A stretch of 64,000 nt of DNA from Glandiceps talaboti (GCF_964340395.1 NC_135567.1:7128899-7192898), one strand, 5' to 3'; positions 1-15,208 are shown, counted from the first letter of the stretch. Notes: a model not told the origin generated them from the letters alone. Program-made: numbers and translations.

Positions 1-3000
1 CACACACCATAGAGTACTTCGATGCAGTGGGTATATTACAGACACTATGATATCACACACCATAGAGTACTAAGATGCAGTGTGTATATTACAGACACTA
101 TGATATCACACACCATAGAGTACTTAGATGCAGTGTGTATAGTACAGACACTATGATATCACACACCATAGCATACTTAGATGCAGTGGGTATATTACAG
201 ACACTATGATATCACACACCATAGAGTACTTAGATGCAGTGTGTATATTACAGACACTATGATATCATACACCATAGAGTACTTAGATGCAGTGTGTATA
301 TTACAGACACTATGATATCACACAGCATAGAGTACTTAGATGCAGTGTGTATATTACATACACTATGATATCACACACCATAGAGTACTTAGATGCAGTG
401 TGTATATTACATACACTATGATATCACACACCATAGAGTACTTAGATGCAATGTATATATTACAGACACTATGATATCACACACCATAGAGTACTTAGAT
501 GCAGTGTGTATATTACAGACACTATGATATCACACCATAGAGTACTTAGATGCAGTGTGTATATTACATACACTATGATATCACACACCATAAAGTACTT
601 AGATGCCATGTATATTACAGGCACTATGATATCATACACCATAGAGTACTTAGATGCAGTGTGTATAGTACAGACACTATGATATCACACACCATAGAGT
701 ACTTAGATGCAGTGTGTATATTACAGACACTATGATATCACACACAATAGAGTACTTGGATGCAGTGTGTATATTACATACACTATGATATCACACACCA
801 TAAAGTACTTAGATGCCATGTATATTACAGGCACTATGATATCATACACCATAGAGTACTTAGATGCAGTGTGTATAGTACAGACACTATGATATCACAC
901 ACCATAGAGTACTTAGATGCAGTGTGTAGATTACAGACACTATGATATCACACACCATAGAGTACTTAGATGCAGTGTGTATATTACAGACACTATGATA
1001 TCATACACCATAGAGTACTTAGATGCAGTGTGTATATTACATACACTATGATATCACACACCATAGAGTACTTATATAGATGCAGTGTGTATATTACAGA
1101 CACTATGATATCACACACCATAAAGTACTTAGATGCCATGTATCTTACAGGCACTATGATATCATACACCATAGAGTACTTAGATGCAGTGTGTATATTA
1201 CAGACACTATGATATCACACACCATAGAGTACTTAGATGCAGTGTGTATATTACATACACTATGATATCACACACCATAGAGTACTTAGATGCTGTGTGT
1301 ATATTACAGACACTATGATATCACACACCATAGAGTACTTAGATGCAGTGTGTATATTACAGACACTATGATATCACACACCATAGAGTACTTAGATGCA
1401 GTGTGTATATTACAGACACTATGATATCACACACCATAAAGTACTTAGATGCCATGTATATTACAGGCACTATGATATCATACACCATAGAGTACTTAGA
1501 TGCAGTGTGTATAGTACAGACACTATGATATCACACACCATAGAGTACTTAGATGCAGTGTGTATATTACAGACACTATGATATCACAAACAATAAAGTA
1601 CTTGGATGCAGTGTGTATATTACATACACTATGATATCACACACCATAGAGTACTTAGATGCAGTGTGTATATTACAGTCACTATGATATCATACAACAT
1701 AGAGTACTTAGATGCAGTGTGTATATTACAGACACTATGATATCACACACCATAGAGTACTTAGATGCAGTGTGTATATTACAGACACTATGATATCACA
1801 CACCATAGAGTACTTAGATGCAGTGTGTATATTACAGACACTATGATATCATACACCATAGAGTACTTAGATGCAATGTATATAGTACAGACACTATGAT
1901 ATCACACACCATAGAGTACTTAGATGCAGTGTGTATATTACAGACACTATGATATCACACACCATAGAGTACTTAGATTCAGTGTGTATATTACAGACAC
2001 TATGATATCACACACCATAGAGTACTTAGATGCAGTGTGTATATTACAGACACTATGATATCACACACCATAGAGTACTTGGATGCAGTGTGTATATTAC
2101 ATACACTATGATATCACACACCATAGAGTACTTAGATGCAGTGTGTATATTACATACACTATGATATCACACACCATAAAGTACTTAGATGCCATGTATA
2201 TTACAGGCACTATGATATCATACACCATAGAGTACTTAGATGCAGTGTGTATATTACAGACACTATGATATCACACACCATAGAGTACTTAGATGCAGTG
2301 TGTATATTACAGACACTATGATATCACACACCATAGAGTACTTGGATGCAGTGTGTATATTACATACACTATGATATCACACACCATAGAGTACTTAGAT
2401 GCAGTGTGTATATTACATACACTATGATATCACACACCATAAAGTACTTAGATGCCATGTATATTACAGGCACTATGATATCATACACCATAGAGTACTT
2501 AGATGCAGTGTGTATATTACATACACTATGATATCACACACCATAGAGTACTTAGATGCAGTGTGTATATTACAGACACTATGATATCACACACCATAGA
2601 GTACTTAGATGCAGTGTGTATATTACAGACACTATGATATCACACCATAGAGTATACGTACTTAGATGCAGTGTGTATATTACATACACTATGATATCAC
2701 ACACAATAGAGTACTTGGATGCAGTGTGTATATTACATACACTATGATATCACACACCATAGAGTACTTAGATGCAGTGTGTATATTACAGACACTATGA
2801 TATCATACAACATAGAGTACTTAGATGCAGTGTGTATATTACAGACACTATGATATCACACACCATAGAGTACTTGGATGCAGTGTGTATATTACATACA
2901 CTATGATATCACACACCATAGATGCAGTGTGTATATTACAGTCACTATGATATCACACACCATAGAGTACTTAGATGCAGTGTGTATAGTACAGACACTA

Positions 3001-6000
3001 TGATATCACACACCATAGAGTACTTAGATGCAGTGTGTATATTACAGACACTATGATATCACACACCATAGAGTACTTAGATGCAGTGTGTATATTACAG
3101 ACACTATGATATCACACACCATAGAGTACTTGGATGCAGTGTGTATATTACATACACTATGATATCACACACCATAGAGTACTTAGATGCAGTGTGTATA
3201 TTACATACACTATGATATCACACACCATAAAGTACTTAGATGCCATGTATATTACAGGCACTATGATATCATACACCATAGAGTACTTAGATGCAGTGTG
3301 TATAGTACAGACACTATGATATCACACACCATAGAGTACTTAGATGCAGTGTGTATATTACAGACACTATGATATCACACCATAGAGTATACGTACTTAG
3401 ATGCAGTGTGTATATTACATACACTATGATATCACACACAATAGAGTACTTGGATGCAGTGTGTATATTACATACACTATGATATCACACACCATAGAGT
3501 ACTTAGATGCAGTGTGTATATTACAGACACTATGATATCATACAACATAGAGTACTTAGATGCAGTGTGTATATTACAGACACTATGATATCACACACCA
3601 TAGAGTACTTAGATGCAGTGTGTATATTACAGACACTATGATATCACACACCATAGAGTACTTAGATGCAGTGTGTATATTACAGACACTATGATATCAC
3701 ACACCATAGAGTACTTAGATGCAATGTATATTACAGTCACTATGATATCACACACCATAGAGTACTTAGATGCAGTGTGTATAGTACAGACACTATGATA
3801 TCACACACCATAGAGTACTTAGATGCAGTGTGTATATTACAGACACTATGATATCACACACCATAGAGTACTTAGATGCAGTGTGTATATTACAGACACT
3901 ATGATATCACACACCATAGAGTACTTGGATGCAGTGTGTATATTACATACACTATGATATCACACACCATAGAGTACTTAGATGCAGTGTGTATATTACA
4001 TACACTATGATATCACACACCATAAAGTACTTAGATGCCATGTATATTACAGGCACTATGATATCATACACCATAGAGTACTTAGATGCAGTGTGTATAG
4101 TACAGACACTATGATATCACACACCATAGAGTACTTAGATGCAGTGTGTATATTACAGACACTATGATATCACACCATAGAGTATACGTACTTAGATGCA
4201 GTGTGTATATTACATACACTATGATATCACACACAATAGAGTACTTGGATGCAGTGTGTATATTACATACACTATGATATCACACACCATAGAGTACTTA
4301 GATGCAGTGTGTATATTACAGACACTATGATATCATACAACATAGAGTACTTAGATGCAGTGTGTATATTACAGACACTATGATATCACACACCATAGAG
4401 TACTTAGATGCAGTGTGTATATTACAGACACTATGATATCACACACCATAGAGTACTTAGATGCAGTGTGTATAGTACAGACACTATGATATCACACACC
4501 ATAGAGTGCTTAGATGCAGTGTGTATATTACAGACACTATGATATCACACACCATAGAGTACTTAGATGCAGTGTGTATATTACATACACTATGATATCA
4601 CACACCATAGAGTACTTAGATGCAGTGTGTATATTACATACACTATGATATCACACACCATAGAGTACTTAGATGCAGTGTGTATATTACATACACTATA
4701 ATATCACACACCATAGTGTACTTAGATGCAGTGTGTATATTACAGACACTATGATATCACACACCATAGAGTACTTTGATGCAGTGTGTATATTACAGAC
4801 ACTATGATATCACACACCATAGAGTACTTAGATGCAGTGTCTATATTACAGACACTATGATATCACACACCATAGAGTACTTAGATGCAGTGTGTATATT
4901 ACAGACACTATGATATCACACACCATAGAGTACTTAGATGCAGTGTGTATATTACAGACACTATGATATCATACACCATAGAATACTTAGATGCAATGTA
5001 TATAGTACAGACACTATGATATCACACACCATAGAGTACTTAGATGCAGTGTGTATATTACAGACACTATGATATCACACACCATAGAGTACTTGGATGC
5101 AGTGTGTATATTACATACACTATGATATCACACACCATAGAGTACTTAGATGCAGTGTGTATATTACATACACTATGATATCACACACCATAGAGTACTT
5201 AGATGCAGTGTGTATATTACATACACTATAATATCACACACCATAGTGTACTTAGATGCAGTGTGTATATTACAGACACTATGATATCACACACCATAGA
5301 GTACTTTGATGCAGTGTGTATATTACAGACACTATGATATCACACACCATAGAGTACTTAGATGCAGTGTGTATATTACAGACACTATGATATCACACAC
5401 CATAGAGTACTTAGATGCAGTGTGTATATTACAGACACTATGATATCACACACCATAGAGTACTTAGATGCAATGTATATTACAGTCACTATGATATCAC
5501 ACACCATAGAGTACTTAGATGCAGTGTGTATATTACAGACACTATGATATCACACACCATAGAGTACTTAGATGCAGTGTGTATATTACAGACACTATGA
5601 TATCACACACCATAGAGTACTTGGATGCAGTGTGTATATTACATACACTATGATATCACACACCATAGAGTACTTAGATGCAGTGTGTATATTACATACA
5701 CTATGATATCACACACCATAAAGTACTTAGATGCCATGTATATTACAGGCACTATGATATCATACACCATAGAGTACTTAGATGCAGTGTGTATAGTACA
5801 GACACTATGATATCACACACCATAGAGTACTTAGATGCAGTGTGTATATTACAGACACTATGATATCACACCATAGAGTATACGTACTTAGATGCAGTGT
5901 GTATATTACATACACTATGATATCACACACAATAGAGTACTTGGATGCAGTGTGTATATTACATACACTATGATATCACACACCATAGAGTACTTAGATG

Positions 6001-9000
6001 CAGTGTGTATATTACAGACACTATGATATCATACAACATAGAGTACTTAGATGCAGTGTGTATATTACAGACACTATGATATCACACACCATAGAGTACT
6101 TAGATGCAGTGTGTATATTACAGACACTATGATATCACACACCATAGAGTACTTAGATGCAGTGTGTATAGCACAGACACTATGATATCACACACCATAG
6201 AGTGCTTAGATGCAGTGTGTATATTACAGACACTATGATATCACACACCATAGAGTACTTGGATGCAGTGTGTATATTACATACACTATGATATCACACA
6301 CCATAGAGTACTTAGATGCAGTGTGTATATTACAGACACTATGATATCACACACCATAGAGTACTTAGATGCAGTGTGTATATTACAGACACTATGATAT
6401 CACACACCATAGAGTACTTGGATGCAGTGTGTATATTACATACACTATGATATCACACACCATAGAGTACTTAGATGCAGTGTGTATATTACATACACTA
6501 TGATATCACACACCATAAAGTACTTAGATGCCATGTATATTACAGGCACTATGATATCATACACCATAGAGTACTTAGATGCAGTGTGTATAGTACAGAC
6601 ACTATGATATCACACACCATAGAGTACTTAGATGCAGTGTGTATATTACAGACACTATGATATCACACACCATAGAGTACTTAGATGCAGTGTGTATATT
6701 ACAGACACTATGATATCACACACCATAGAGTACTTGGATGCAGTGTGTATATTACATACACTATGATATCACACACCATAGAGTACTTAGATGCAGTGTG
6801 TATATTACATACACTATGATATCACACACCATAAAGTACTTAGATGCCATGTATATTACAGGCACTATGATATCATACACCATAGAGTACTTAGATGCAG
6901 TGTGTATAGTACAGACACTATGATATCACACACCATAGAGTACTTAGATGCAGTGTGTATATTACAGACACTATGATATCACACCATAGAGTATACGTAC
7001 TTAGATGCAGTGTGTATATTACATACACTATGATATCACACACAATAGAGTACTTAGATGCAGTGTGTAAATTACATACACTATGATATCACACACCATA
7101 GAGTACTTAGATGCAGTGTGTATATTACAGACACTATGATATCATACAACATAGAGTACTTAGATGCAGTGTGTATATTACAGACACTATGATATCACAC
7201 ACCATAGAGTACTTAGATGCAGTGTGTATATTACAGACACTATGATATCACACACCATAGAGTACTTAGATGCAGTGTGTATATTACAGACACTATGATA
7301 TCATACACCATAGAGTACTTAGATGCAGTGTGTATAGTACAGACACTATGATATCACACACCATAGAGTACTTAGATGCAGTGTGTATATTACAGACACT
7401 ATGATATCACACCATAGAGTATACGTACTTAGATGCAGTGTGTATATTACATACACTATGATATCACACACAATAGAGTACTTAGATGCAGTGTGTATAT
7501 TACATACACTATGATATCACACACCATAGAGTACTTAGATGCAGTGTGTATATTACAGACACTATGATATCATACAACATAGAGTACTTAGATGCAGTGT
7601 GTATATTACAGACACTATGATATCACACACCATAGAGTACTTAGATGCAGTGTGTATATTACAGACACTATGATATCACACACCATAGAGTACTTAGATG
7701 CAGTGTGTATATTACAGACACTATGATATCACACACCATAGAGTACTTAGATGCAGTGTGTATATTACAGACACTATGATATCACACACCATAGAGTACT
7801 TGGATGCAGTGTGTATATTACATACACTATGATATCACACCATAGAGTATACGTACTTAGATGCAGTGTGTATATTACATACACTATGATATCACACACC
7901 ATAGAGTACTTAGATGCAGTGTGTATATTACAGACACTATGATATCACACACCATAGAGTACTTAGATGCAGTGTGTATATTACAGACACTATGATATCA
8001 CACACCATAGAGTACTTGGATGCAGTGTGTATATTACAGACACTATGATATCACACCATAGAGTATACGTACTTAGATGCAGTGTGTATATTACATACAC
8101 TATGATATCACACACAATAGAGTACTTAGATGCAGTGTGTATATTACATACACTATGATATCACACACCATAGAGTACTTAGATGCAGTGTGTATATTAC
8201 AGACACTATGATATCATACAACATAGAGTACTTAGATGCAGTGTGTATATTACAGACACTATGATATCACACACCATAGAGTACTTAGATGCAGTGTGTA
8301 TATTACAGACACTATGATATCACACACCATAGAGTACTTAGATGCAGTGTGTATATTACAGACACTATGATATCACACACCATAGAGTACTTAGATGCAG
8401 TGTGTATATTACAGACACTATGATATCACACACCATAGAGTACTTGGATGCAGTGTGTATATTACATACACTATGATATCACACACCATAGAGTACTTAG
8501 ATGCAGTGTGTATATTACATACACTATGATATCACACACCATAAAGTACTTAGATGCCATGTATATTACAGGCACTATGATATCATACACCATAGAGTAC
8601 TTAGATGCAGTGTGTATAGTACAGACACTATGATATCACACACCATAGAGTACTTAGATGCAGTGTGTATATTACAGACACTATGATATCACACCATAGA
8701 GTATACGTACTTAGATGCAGTGTGTATATTACATACACTATGATATCACACACAATAGAGTACTTGGATGCAGTGTGTATATTACATACACTATGATATC
8801 ACACACCATAGAGTACTTAGATGCAGTGTGTATATTACAGACACTATGATATCATACAACATAGAGTACTTAGATGCAGTGTGTATATTACAGACACTAT
8901 GATATCACACACCATAGAGTACTTAGATGCAGTGTGTATATTACAGACACTATGATATCACACACCATAGAGTACTTAGATGCAGTGTGTATAGTACAGA

Positions 9001-12000
9001 CACTATGATATCACACACCATAGAGTGCTTAGATGCAGTGTGTATATTACAGACACTATGATATCACACACCATAGAGTACTTGGATGCAGTGTGTATAT
9101 TACATACACTATGATATCACACACCATAGAGTACTTAGATGCAGTGTGTATATTACATACACTATGATATCACACACCATAGAGTACTTAGATGCAGTGT
9201 GTATATTACATACACTATAATATCACACACCATAGTGTACTTAGATGCAGTGTGTATATTACAGACACTATGATATCACACACCATAGAGTACTTTGATG
9301 CAGTGTGTATATTACAGACACTATGATATCACACACCATAGAGTACTTAGATGCAGTGTGTATATTACATACACTATGATATCACACACCATAGAGTACA
9401 TAGATGCAGTGTGTATATTACAGACACTATGATATCACACACCATAGAGTACTTAGATGCAGTGTGTATATTACAGACACTATGATATCACACACCATAG
9501 CGTACTTAGATGCAGTGTGTATATTACATACACTATGATATCACACACCGTAGAGTACTTAGATGCAGTGTGTATATTACAGACACTATGATATCACACA
9601 CCATAGAGTACTTAGATGCAATGTATATTACAGTCACTATGATATCACACACCATAGAGTACTTAGATGCAGTGTGTATAGTACAGACACTATGATATCA
9701 CACACCATAGAGTACTTAGATGCAGTGTGTATATTACAGACACTATGATATCACACACCATAGAGTACTTAGATGCAATGTATATTACAGTCACTATGAT
9801 ATCACACACCATAGAGTACTTAGATGCAGTGTGTATATTACAGACACTATGATATCACACACCATAGAGTACTTAGATTCAGTGTGTATATTACAGACAC
9901 TATGATATCACACACCATAGAGTACTTAGATGCAGTGTGTATATTACAGACACTATGATATCACACACCATAGAGTACTTAGATGCAATGTATATTACAG
10001 TCACTATGATATCACACACCATAGAGTACTTAGATGCAGTGTGTATAGTACAGACACTATGATATCACACACCATAGAGTACTTAGATGCAGTGTGTATA
10101 TTACAGACACTATGATATCACACACCATAGAGTACTTAGATGCAGTGTGTATATTACAGACACTATGATATCACACACCATAGAGTACTTAGATGCAATG
10201 TATATATTACATACACTATGATATCACACACCATAGAGTACTTGGATGCAGTGTGTATATTACAGACACTATGATATCACACACCATAGAGTACTTAGAT
10301 GCAGTGTGTATATTACATACACTATGATATCGCACACCATAGAGTACTTAGATGCAGTGTGTATATTACATACACTATGATATCACACACCATAGAGTAC
10401 TTAGATGCAGTGTGTATATTACATACACTATGATATCACACACCATAGAGTACTTATATGCAGTGTGTATATTACATACACTATGATATCACACACCATA
10501 GAGTACTTAGATGCAGTGTGCATATTACATACACTATGATATCACACACCATAGAGTACTTATATACAGTGTGTATATTACAGACACTATGATATCACAC
10601 ACCATAGAGTACTTAGATGCAGTGTGTATATTGCATACACTATGATATCACACACCATAGAGTACTTATATGCAGTGTGTATATTACATACACTATGATA
10701 TCACACACCATAGAGTACTTAGATGCAGTGTGTATATTACATACACTATGATATCACACTCCATAGAGTACTTAGATGCAGTGTGTATATTACATACACT
10801 ATGATATCACACACCATAGAGTACTTATATGCAGTGTGTATATTACATACACTATGATATCACACACCATAGAGTACTTAGATGCAGTGTGCATATTACA
10901 TACACTATGATATCACACACCATAGAGTACTTATATACAGTGTGTATATTACAGACACTATGATATCACACACCATAGAGTACTTAGATGCAATGTATAT
11001 ATTACATACACTATGATATCACACACCATAGAGTACATAGATGCAGTGTGTATATTACATACACTATGATATCACACACCATAGAGTACATAGATGCAGT
11101 GTGTATATTACAGACACTATGATATCACACACCATAGAGTACTTATATACAGTGTGTATATTACAGACACTATGATATCACACACCATAGAGTACTTAGA
11201 TGCAATGTATATATTACATACACTATGATATCACACACCATAGAGTACTTAGATGCAGTGTGTATATTACATACACTATGATATCACACACCATAGAGTA
11301 CTTAGATGCAGTGTGTATATTACATACACTATGATATCACACACCATAGAGTACATAGATGCAGTGTGTATATTACATACACTATGATATCACACACCAT
11401 AGCGTACTTAGATGCAGTGTGTATATTACAGACACTATGATATCACACACCATAGAGTACTTAGATGCAATGTATATTACAGTCACTATGATATCACACA
11501 CCATAGAGTACTTAGATGCAGTGTGTATATTACAGACACTATGATATCACACATCATATAGTACCGTATACTTAGATGCAGTGTGTATATTACAGACACT
11601 ATGATATCACACACCATAGAGTACTTGGATGCAGTGTGTATATTACAGACACTATGATATCACACACCATAGAGTACTTATATACAGTGTGTATATTACA
11701 GACACTATGATATCACACACCATAGAGTGCTTAGATGCAGTGTGTATATTACAGACACTATGATATCACACACCATAGAGTACTTGGATGCAGTGTGTAT
11801 ATTACAGACACTATGATATCACACACCATAGAGTACATAGATGCAGTGTGTATATTACAGACACTATGATATCACACACCATAGAGTACTTATATACAGT
11901 GTGTATATTACAGACACTATGATATCACACACCATAGAGTGCTTAGATGCAGTGTGTATATTACAGACACTATGATATCACACACCATAGAGTACTTAGA

Positions 12001-12508
12001 TGCAGTGTGTATATTACAGACACTATGATATCACACACCATAGAGAACTTAGATGCAGCGTGTATATTACAGACACTATGATATCACACACCATAGAGTA
12101 CTTAGATGCAGTGTGTATATTACAGACACTATGATATCACACACCATAGAGTACTTATATACAGTGTGTATATTACAGACACTATGATATCACACACCAT
12201 AGAGTGCTTAGATGCAGTGTGTATATTACAGACACTATGATATCACACACCATAGAGTACTTGGATGCAGTATGTATAGTACGGACACTATGATATCACA
12301 CACCATAGAGTACATAGATGCAGTGTGTATATTACATACACTATGATATCACACACCATAGAGTACATAGATGCAGTGTGTATATTACAGACACTATGAT
12401 ATCTCACACCATAGAGTATGTAGATGCAGTGTGTATATTACAGACACTATGATATCACACATCATATAGTACCGTATACTTAGATGCAGTGTGTATATTA
12501 CAGAGTAC
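1..12508. repeat. 53-bp satellite array with higher-order structure
   Basis: Continuous head-to-tail array of a 53-bp monomer (starting GATGCAGTGTGTATATTACA, then an A/T-rich middle, then CCATAGAGTACTTA), about 235 copies. It begins before the window and ends near 12,508, where the unit breaks off into unique sequence. The consensus has 36% G+C and no CpG. Two length variants recur: a 51-bp unit (GATGCCATGTATATTACAGG) and a 57-bp unit carrying an extra TATACG before TACTTA. Diagnostic variants (TTGGATG, CATAAAG, TATAGTAC, CACAATAG, AACATAG) occur in fixed order. The same multi-monomer block recurs near 3,123, 3,918, 5,614, 6,727 and 8,437, with partial versions near 760, 1,380, 2,070, 2,335 and 6,411. 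Beyond ~10.2 kb the variants change (TTATATG, TTATATACAG, GTACATAG), as expected at an array edge. The many ~61-codon open frames in it arise because 53 is not a multiple of three, so a frame rotates through three monomers before a stop; they are not genes. Confidence 0.97.
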
Positions 12509-12706
12509 CATAATGATGAAATATTCCTTATTGTCACGATCAATTCACTCTGACACTCAATCATGTATCCTCTCATAAATGAAATCTCTGTGGAAACTTA
12601 ATTATCCATAATACATATATTTCTTGCCAACACTGGTAACACATCTAATTACAAATGTAGTATGGTAAGCATTTCCCAGTGAAAATTAAATGGTCATGGG
12701 TTTTGG
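12509..12706. other. unique sequence at satellite edge
   Basis: AT-rich DNA directly right of the array. No gene, repeat or structured element recognised. Confidence 0.5.
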
Positions 12707-12940
12707 TCAAAATTCAAGATTGTATATTTTGGCTAATTCACGCCAGTCTTGAAAAGAAATTGTATTCATGTTCCTGTTGACCTTGACTATCACTGAAGTC
12801 ATTCCTTCATCACATCCATGTGGGTTTGTGTCTTCTTTCTGAATATAAGCAGACATGGTATCATCCTTGATGTAGAATCTCGATGGATGTTTACTTATAG
12901 TTCCACAATGTCTTTTCTCATCCCTAGCTAAATGGTCTTC
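12707..12940 (-). CDS. candidate exon, unrecognised protein end
   Basis: Minus-strand frame of 77 codons ending in TGA at 12,707-12,709. It has balanced composition (contains HCGTISKHPSRFYIKDD and SFQDWRELAKIYNLEF) unlike the low-complexity shadow frames around it. Upstream on the same strand is a textbook 3' splice tract (TTTTTTGTTCTTCTTTAAATACAG, AG at 12,948-12,949), but a TGA at 12,941-12,943 lies in frame between that AG and the open frame. To be used, splicing would have to choose the next AG at 12,940-12,941. No domain is recognised. It could be a real terminal exon, a decayed exon or chance; the 234-nt length alone is only mildly improbable by chance in this base composition. Confidence 0.3.
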   Translation of the reverse strand, partial: EDHLARDEKRHCGTISKHPSRFYIKDDTMSAYIQKEDTNPHGCDEGMTSVIVKVNRNMNTISFQDWRELAKIYNLEF

Positions 12941-13262
12941 TCATTTTCTGTATTTAAAGAAGAACAAAAAATCAGGTTTTAGTTATCAGCATACATGCCT
13001 TGAATGGACTGTCTGGGTATTACAGTTTTGAGTTATGCAGTAAATATGGATTTTGAACTACAAATATGGCCGTCATTTGGTCAAATTTGCATATATCGCA
13101 AAACAAAGTGAGTTGCATATGTACCACATGATATGTGGTCACCTATATGAATGAAGCAGCATATTGCATGTCTGAGAAATGACATATTACGGATGGACAG
13201 GCAGAATGATGGATGAACAGATGGCGCCCATTCCCCCCATCAATTGCCTTAAGTCAATGTGA
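12941..13262. other. intergenic or intronic, nothing recognised
   Basis: AT-rich single-copy-looking sequence. No coding frame, RNA gene or repeat boundary was recognised. Confidence 0.4.
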
Positions 13263-13677
13263 TTTATCCCAATTAGTAAAGACTTTGTGGCCACTGTCTC
13301 CAATGAGGCTGTTCAACAATGTGGTGAGATACACTTTGGTGGTGCTGAATTGACCACAAGAGCACTGAAGAGCAAGTACATTCATTGTGGTGACCATCAT
13401 AATGCTGAATGACTTGAACATGAAAATCAAATGACTTGAACATGAAAATCAAATGACTTGAACATGAAAATCAAATGACTTGAACATGAAAGAGTACATA
13501 AAAATAGTAATTGATAAATGTATTGATGACTTCATAATACCTGACACAACAACAGAAAGAGTGACTACTGGTAATGGCTCTACCGAGATTCATTTGAGTA
13601 GTATCAACCAAGACCATGCATACTGTGTTTCTTGTCACAATGATAATACCTACATTAAAATGAAAGATGCTCAGTAA
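13263..13677 (+). pseudogene. broken open frame interrupted by 22-bp tandem repeat
   Basis: An open frame of 49 codons (13,263-13,412, containing SNEAVQQCGEIHFGGAELTT and YIHCGDHHNAE) runs into a 22-bp tandem repeat. A second frame (13,480-13,677, 65 codons, containing DDFIIPDTTTERVTTGNGS and HAYCVSCHNDNTYIKMKDA) leads out of it. Both have protein-like composition and the repeat unit lies in coding orientation, so this may be one ancestral coding segment whose frame was broken by repeat expansion (22 is not a multiple of three). The product is not recognised. A weak donor-like GTAAAT overlaps the end. It may equally be an old transposon ORF or chance. Confidence 0.25.
13409..13491. repeat. 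22-bp minisatellite, 3.8 copies
   Basis: Three identical copies of a 22-bp unit beginning ATGACTTGAACATGAAAATC at 13,409, 13,431 and 13,453, plus a partial fourth at 13,475-13,491. Perfect identity implies recent expansion. Confidence 0.95.
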
Positions 13678-13689
13678 ATAACGATGGTA

Positions 13690-14430
13690 ACTATCTGAAA
13701 CTATACATTTTCAGAAATGTGATTATGATTATTTCATGGTATGTTTTTTTTCATACTGACCTAAAGTGAGTGTGTTTTGGGGGTGACAACACAATTTCAT
13801 TAATACTATTATTAGTCAATGAAAAAGTGTAACTTTACAATAAACTACAGAGACACGATGTTTCTGAGTGTTTTAGATTCTTCAGATGTAAAACATAAAT
13901 TCAACAAAATTCTATGCTCCTTACATGTCTTGTTCCTTTTGAAACAAGCCAGTGAAAGAGAGGTATTATAAATCTAAACTCTTAAATCACAGTACTTCAC
14001 TTTCACTTCATAATATTGTAAAAGACAGGAGGTGATAGGAACATAGAACTTTGTTGAATTTATGTTCACATTCTGATGAATCTAAAACTTTCACATTATG
14101 ACTCCACATTCTGATGTCAAATCACATTTTCTCATAGGATTTTTTATAGTTCACACCCAAAACATAACCGTTTATGGTGAATGTGAAAAAATCAACAGCA
14201 CAACAGTAAAAGTCACATACGGTTATTATCATTAGTTATACATGTAAAAGACGTTACAGCATAGAACATCATGCATCCACTAAGTCTTGACTTTGTACTT
14301 GGTTTATCCATCCATCATTTTTGTAAGAAAACCAGAATTTTTATGTGAAACACATAATGAAAAAAAACAAGCAATCGGCCCACAAATCTGATGCACTGAA
14401 ATTGGAGTGAGTTGAAACTGGGTCGAGTTG
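13690..14430. other. AT-rich interval, no gene seen
   Basis: Contains only short frames. A similar 11-12 bp string (AACATAGAACTTTGTTGAA / GTAAAACATAAATTCAACAA) recurs in opposite orientations near 13,890 and 14,050, suggesting a decayed inverted repeat. Nothing functional is supported. Confidence 0.35.
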
Positions 14431-15163
14431 AAATCTAAACTAATCTTTGACCAACACATAAACGAGATTGTACAAACAGAAAACCGCCTAGTGGGAATAG
14501 TATGAAGGATTTTCAAGTTTCTCGACCAGGACACTTTTATATTTCTGTATCATAGACTAATTGGACGTCACCTTGAATATGCCTATTCAGTCTGGACACC
14601 ATATAAATCAAATCAAATCACAGACAAAAAGTCTTCTTACTTGTCTTTGGTCAAATCAACACCATCGAATCAGTACAAAGAAGAGCTACAGAATTGATCC
14701 CAGGAATGAAAGATTTATCATAACTTGACAGACTAAAAGCCTTGAAGTTACCAAGTTTAACTTACAGATGTGTTCTCGGCGACATAATTGAAGTTTATAA
14801 ATACACACATGGTTTCTACAAAACTCAATCTCCCTCACTATTGTATTGAACCCTTCAACTTGTGGTCACTCTTTCAAGTTGAAGAAACCAAAAACACCAT
14901 CACTGTATATCCGCCGGTAATTTTTCACTTATAGAGTCTTCCGACCTTGGAATAATTTGTCTGAAGATATTGTGAATACACCGACCATTGATTGTTTCAA
15001 ATCAAGACTTCATAAATACAGGAAATCAGCACCATTTCAGTATAACTATACCATTGACCCATATTTCAGAAACTACAGCCGTGGAGACTTCACACTTGAT
15101 TGACACTTACATCTCACCAAATGAAACTTTGTACAGGTCACTGACCTACATCAACAGTACCAA

Positions 15164-15208
<45 letters not shown>

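Noticed and set aside
446-11544. About 36 frames of 60-80 codons (MQCVYYRHYDITHHRVLRCS...)
   Set aside because: They are translations of the 53-bp satellite through rotating frames. Identical paralogous frames overlap each other by 53 bp steps.
1-12508. CRISPR-like direct repeat array
   Set aside because: No unique spacers; repeats are contiguous. It is a satellite in eukaryotic DNA.
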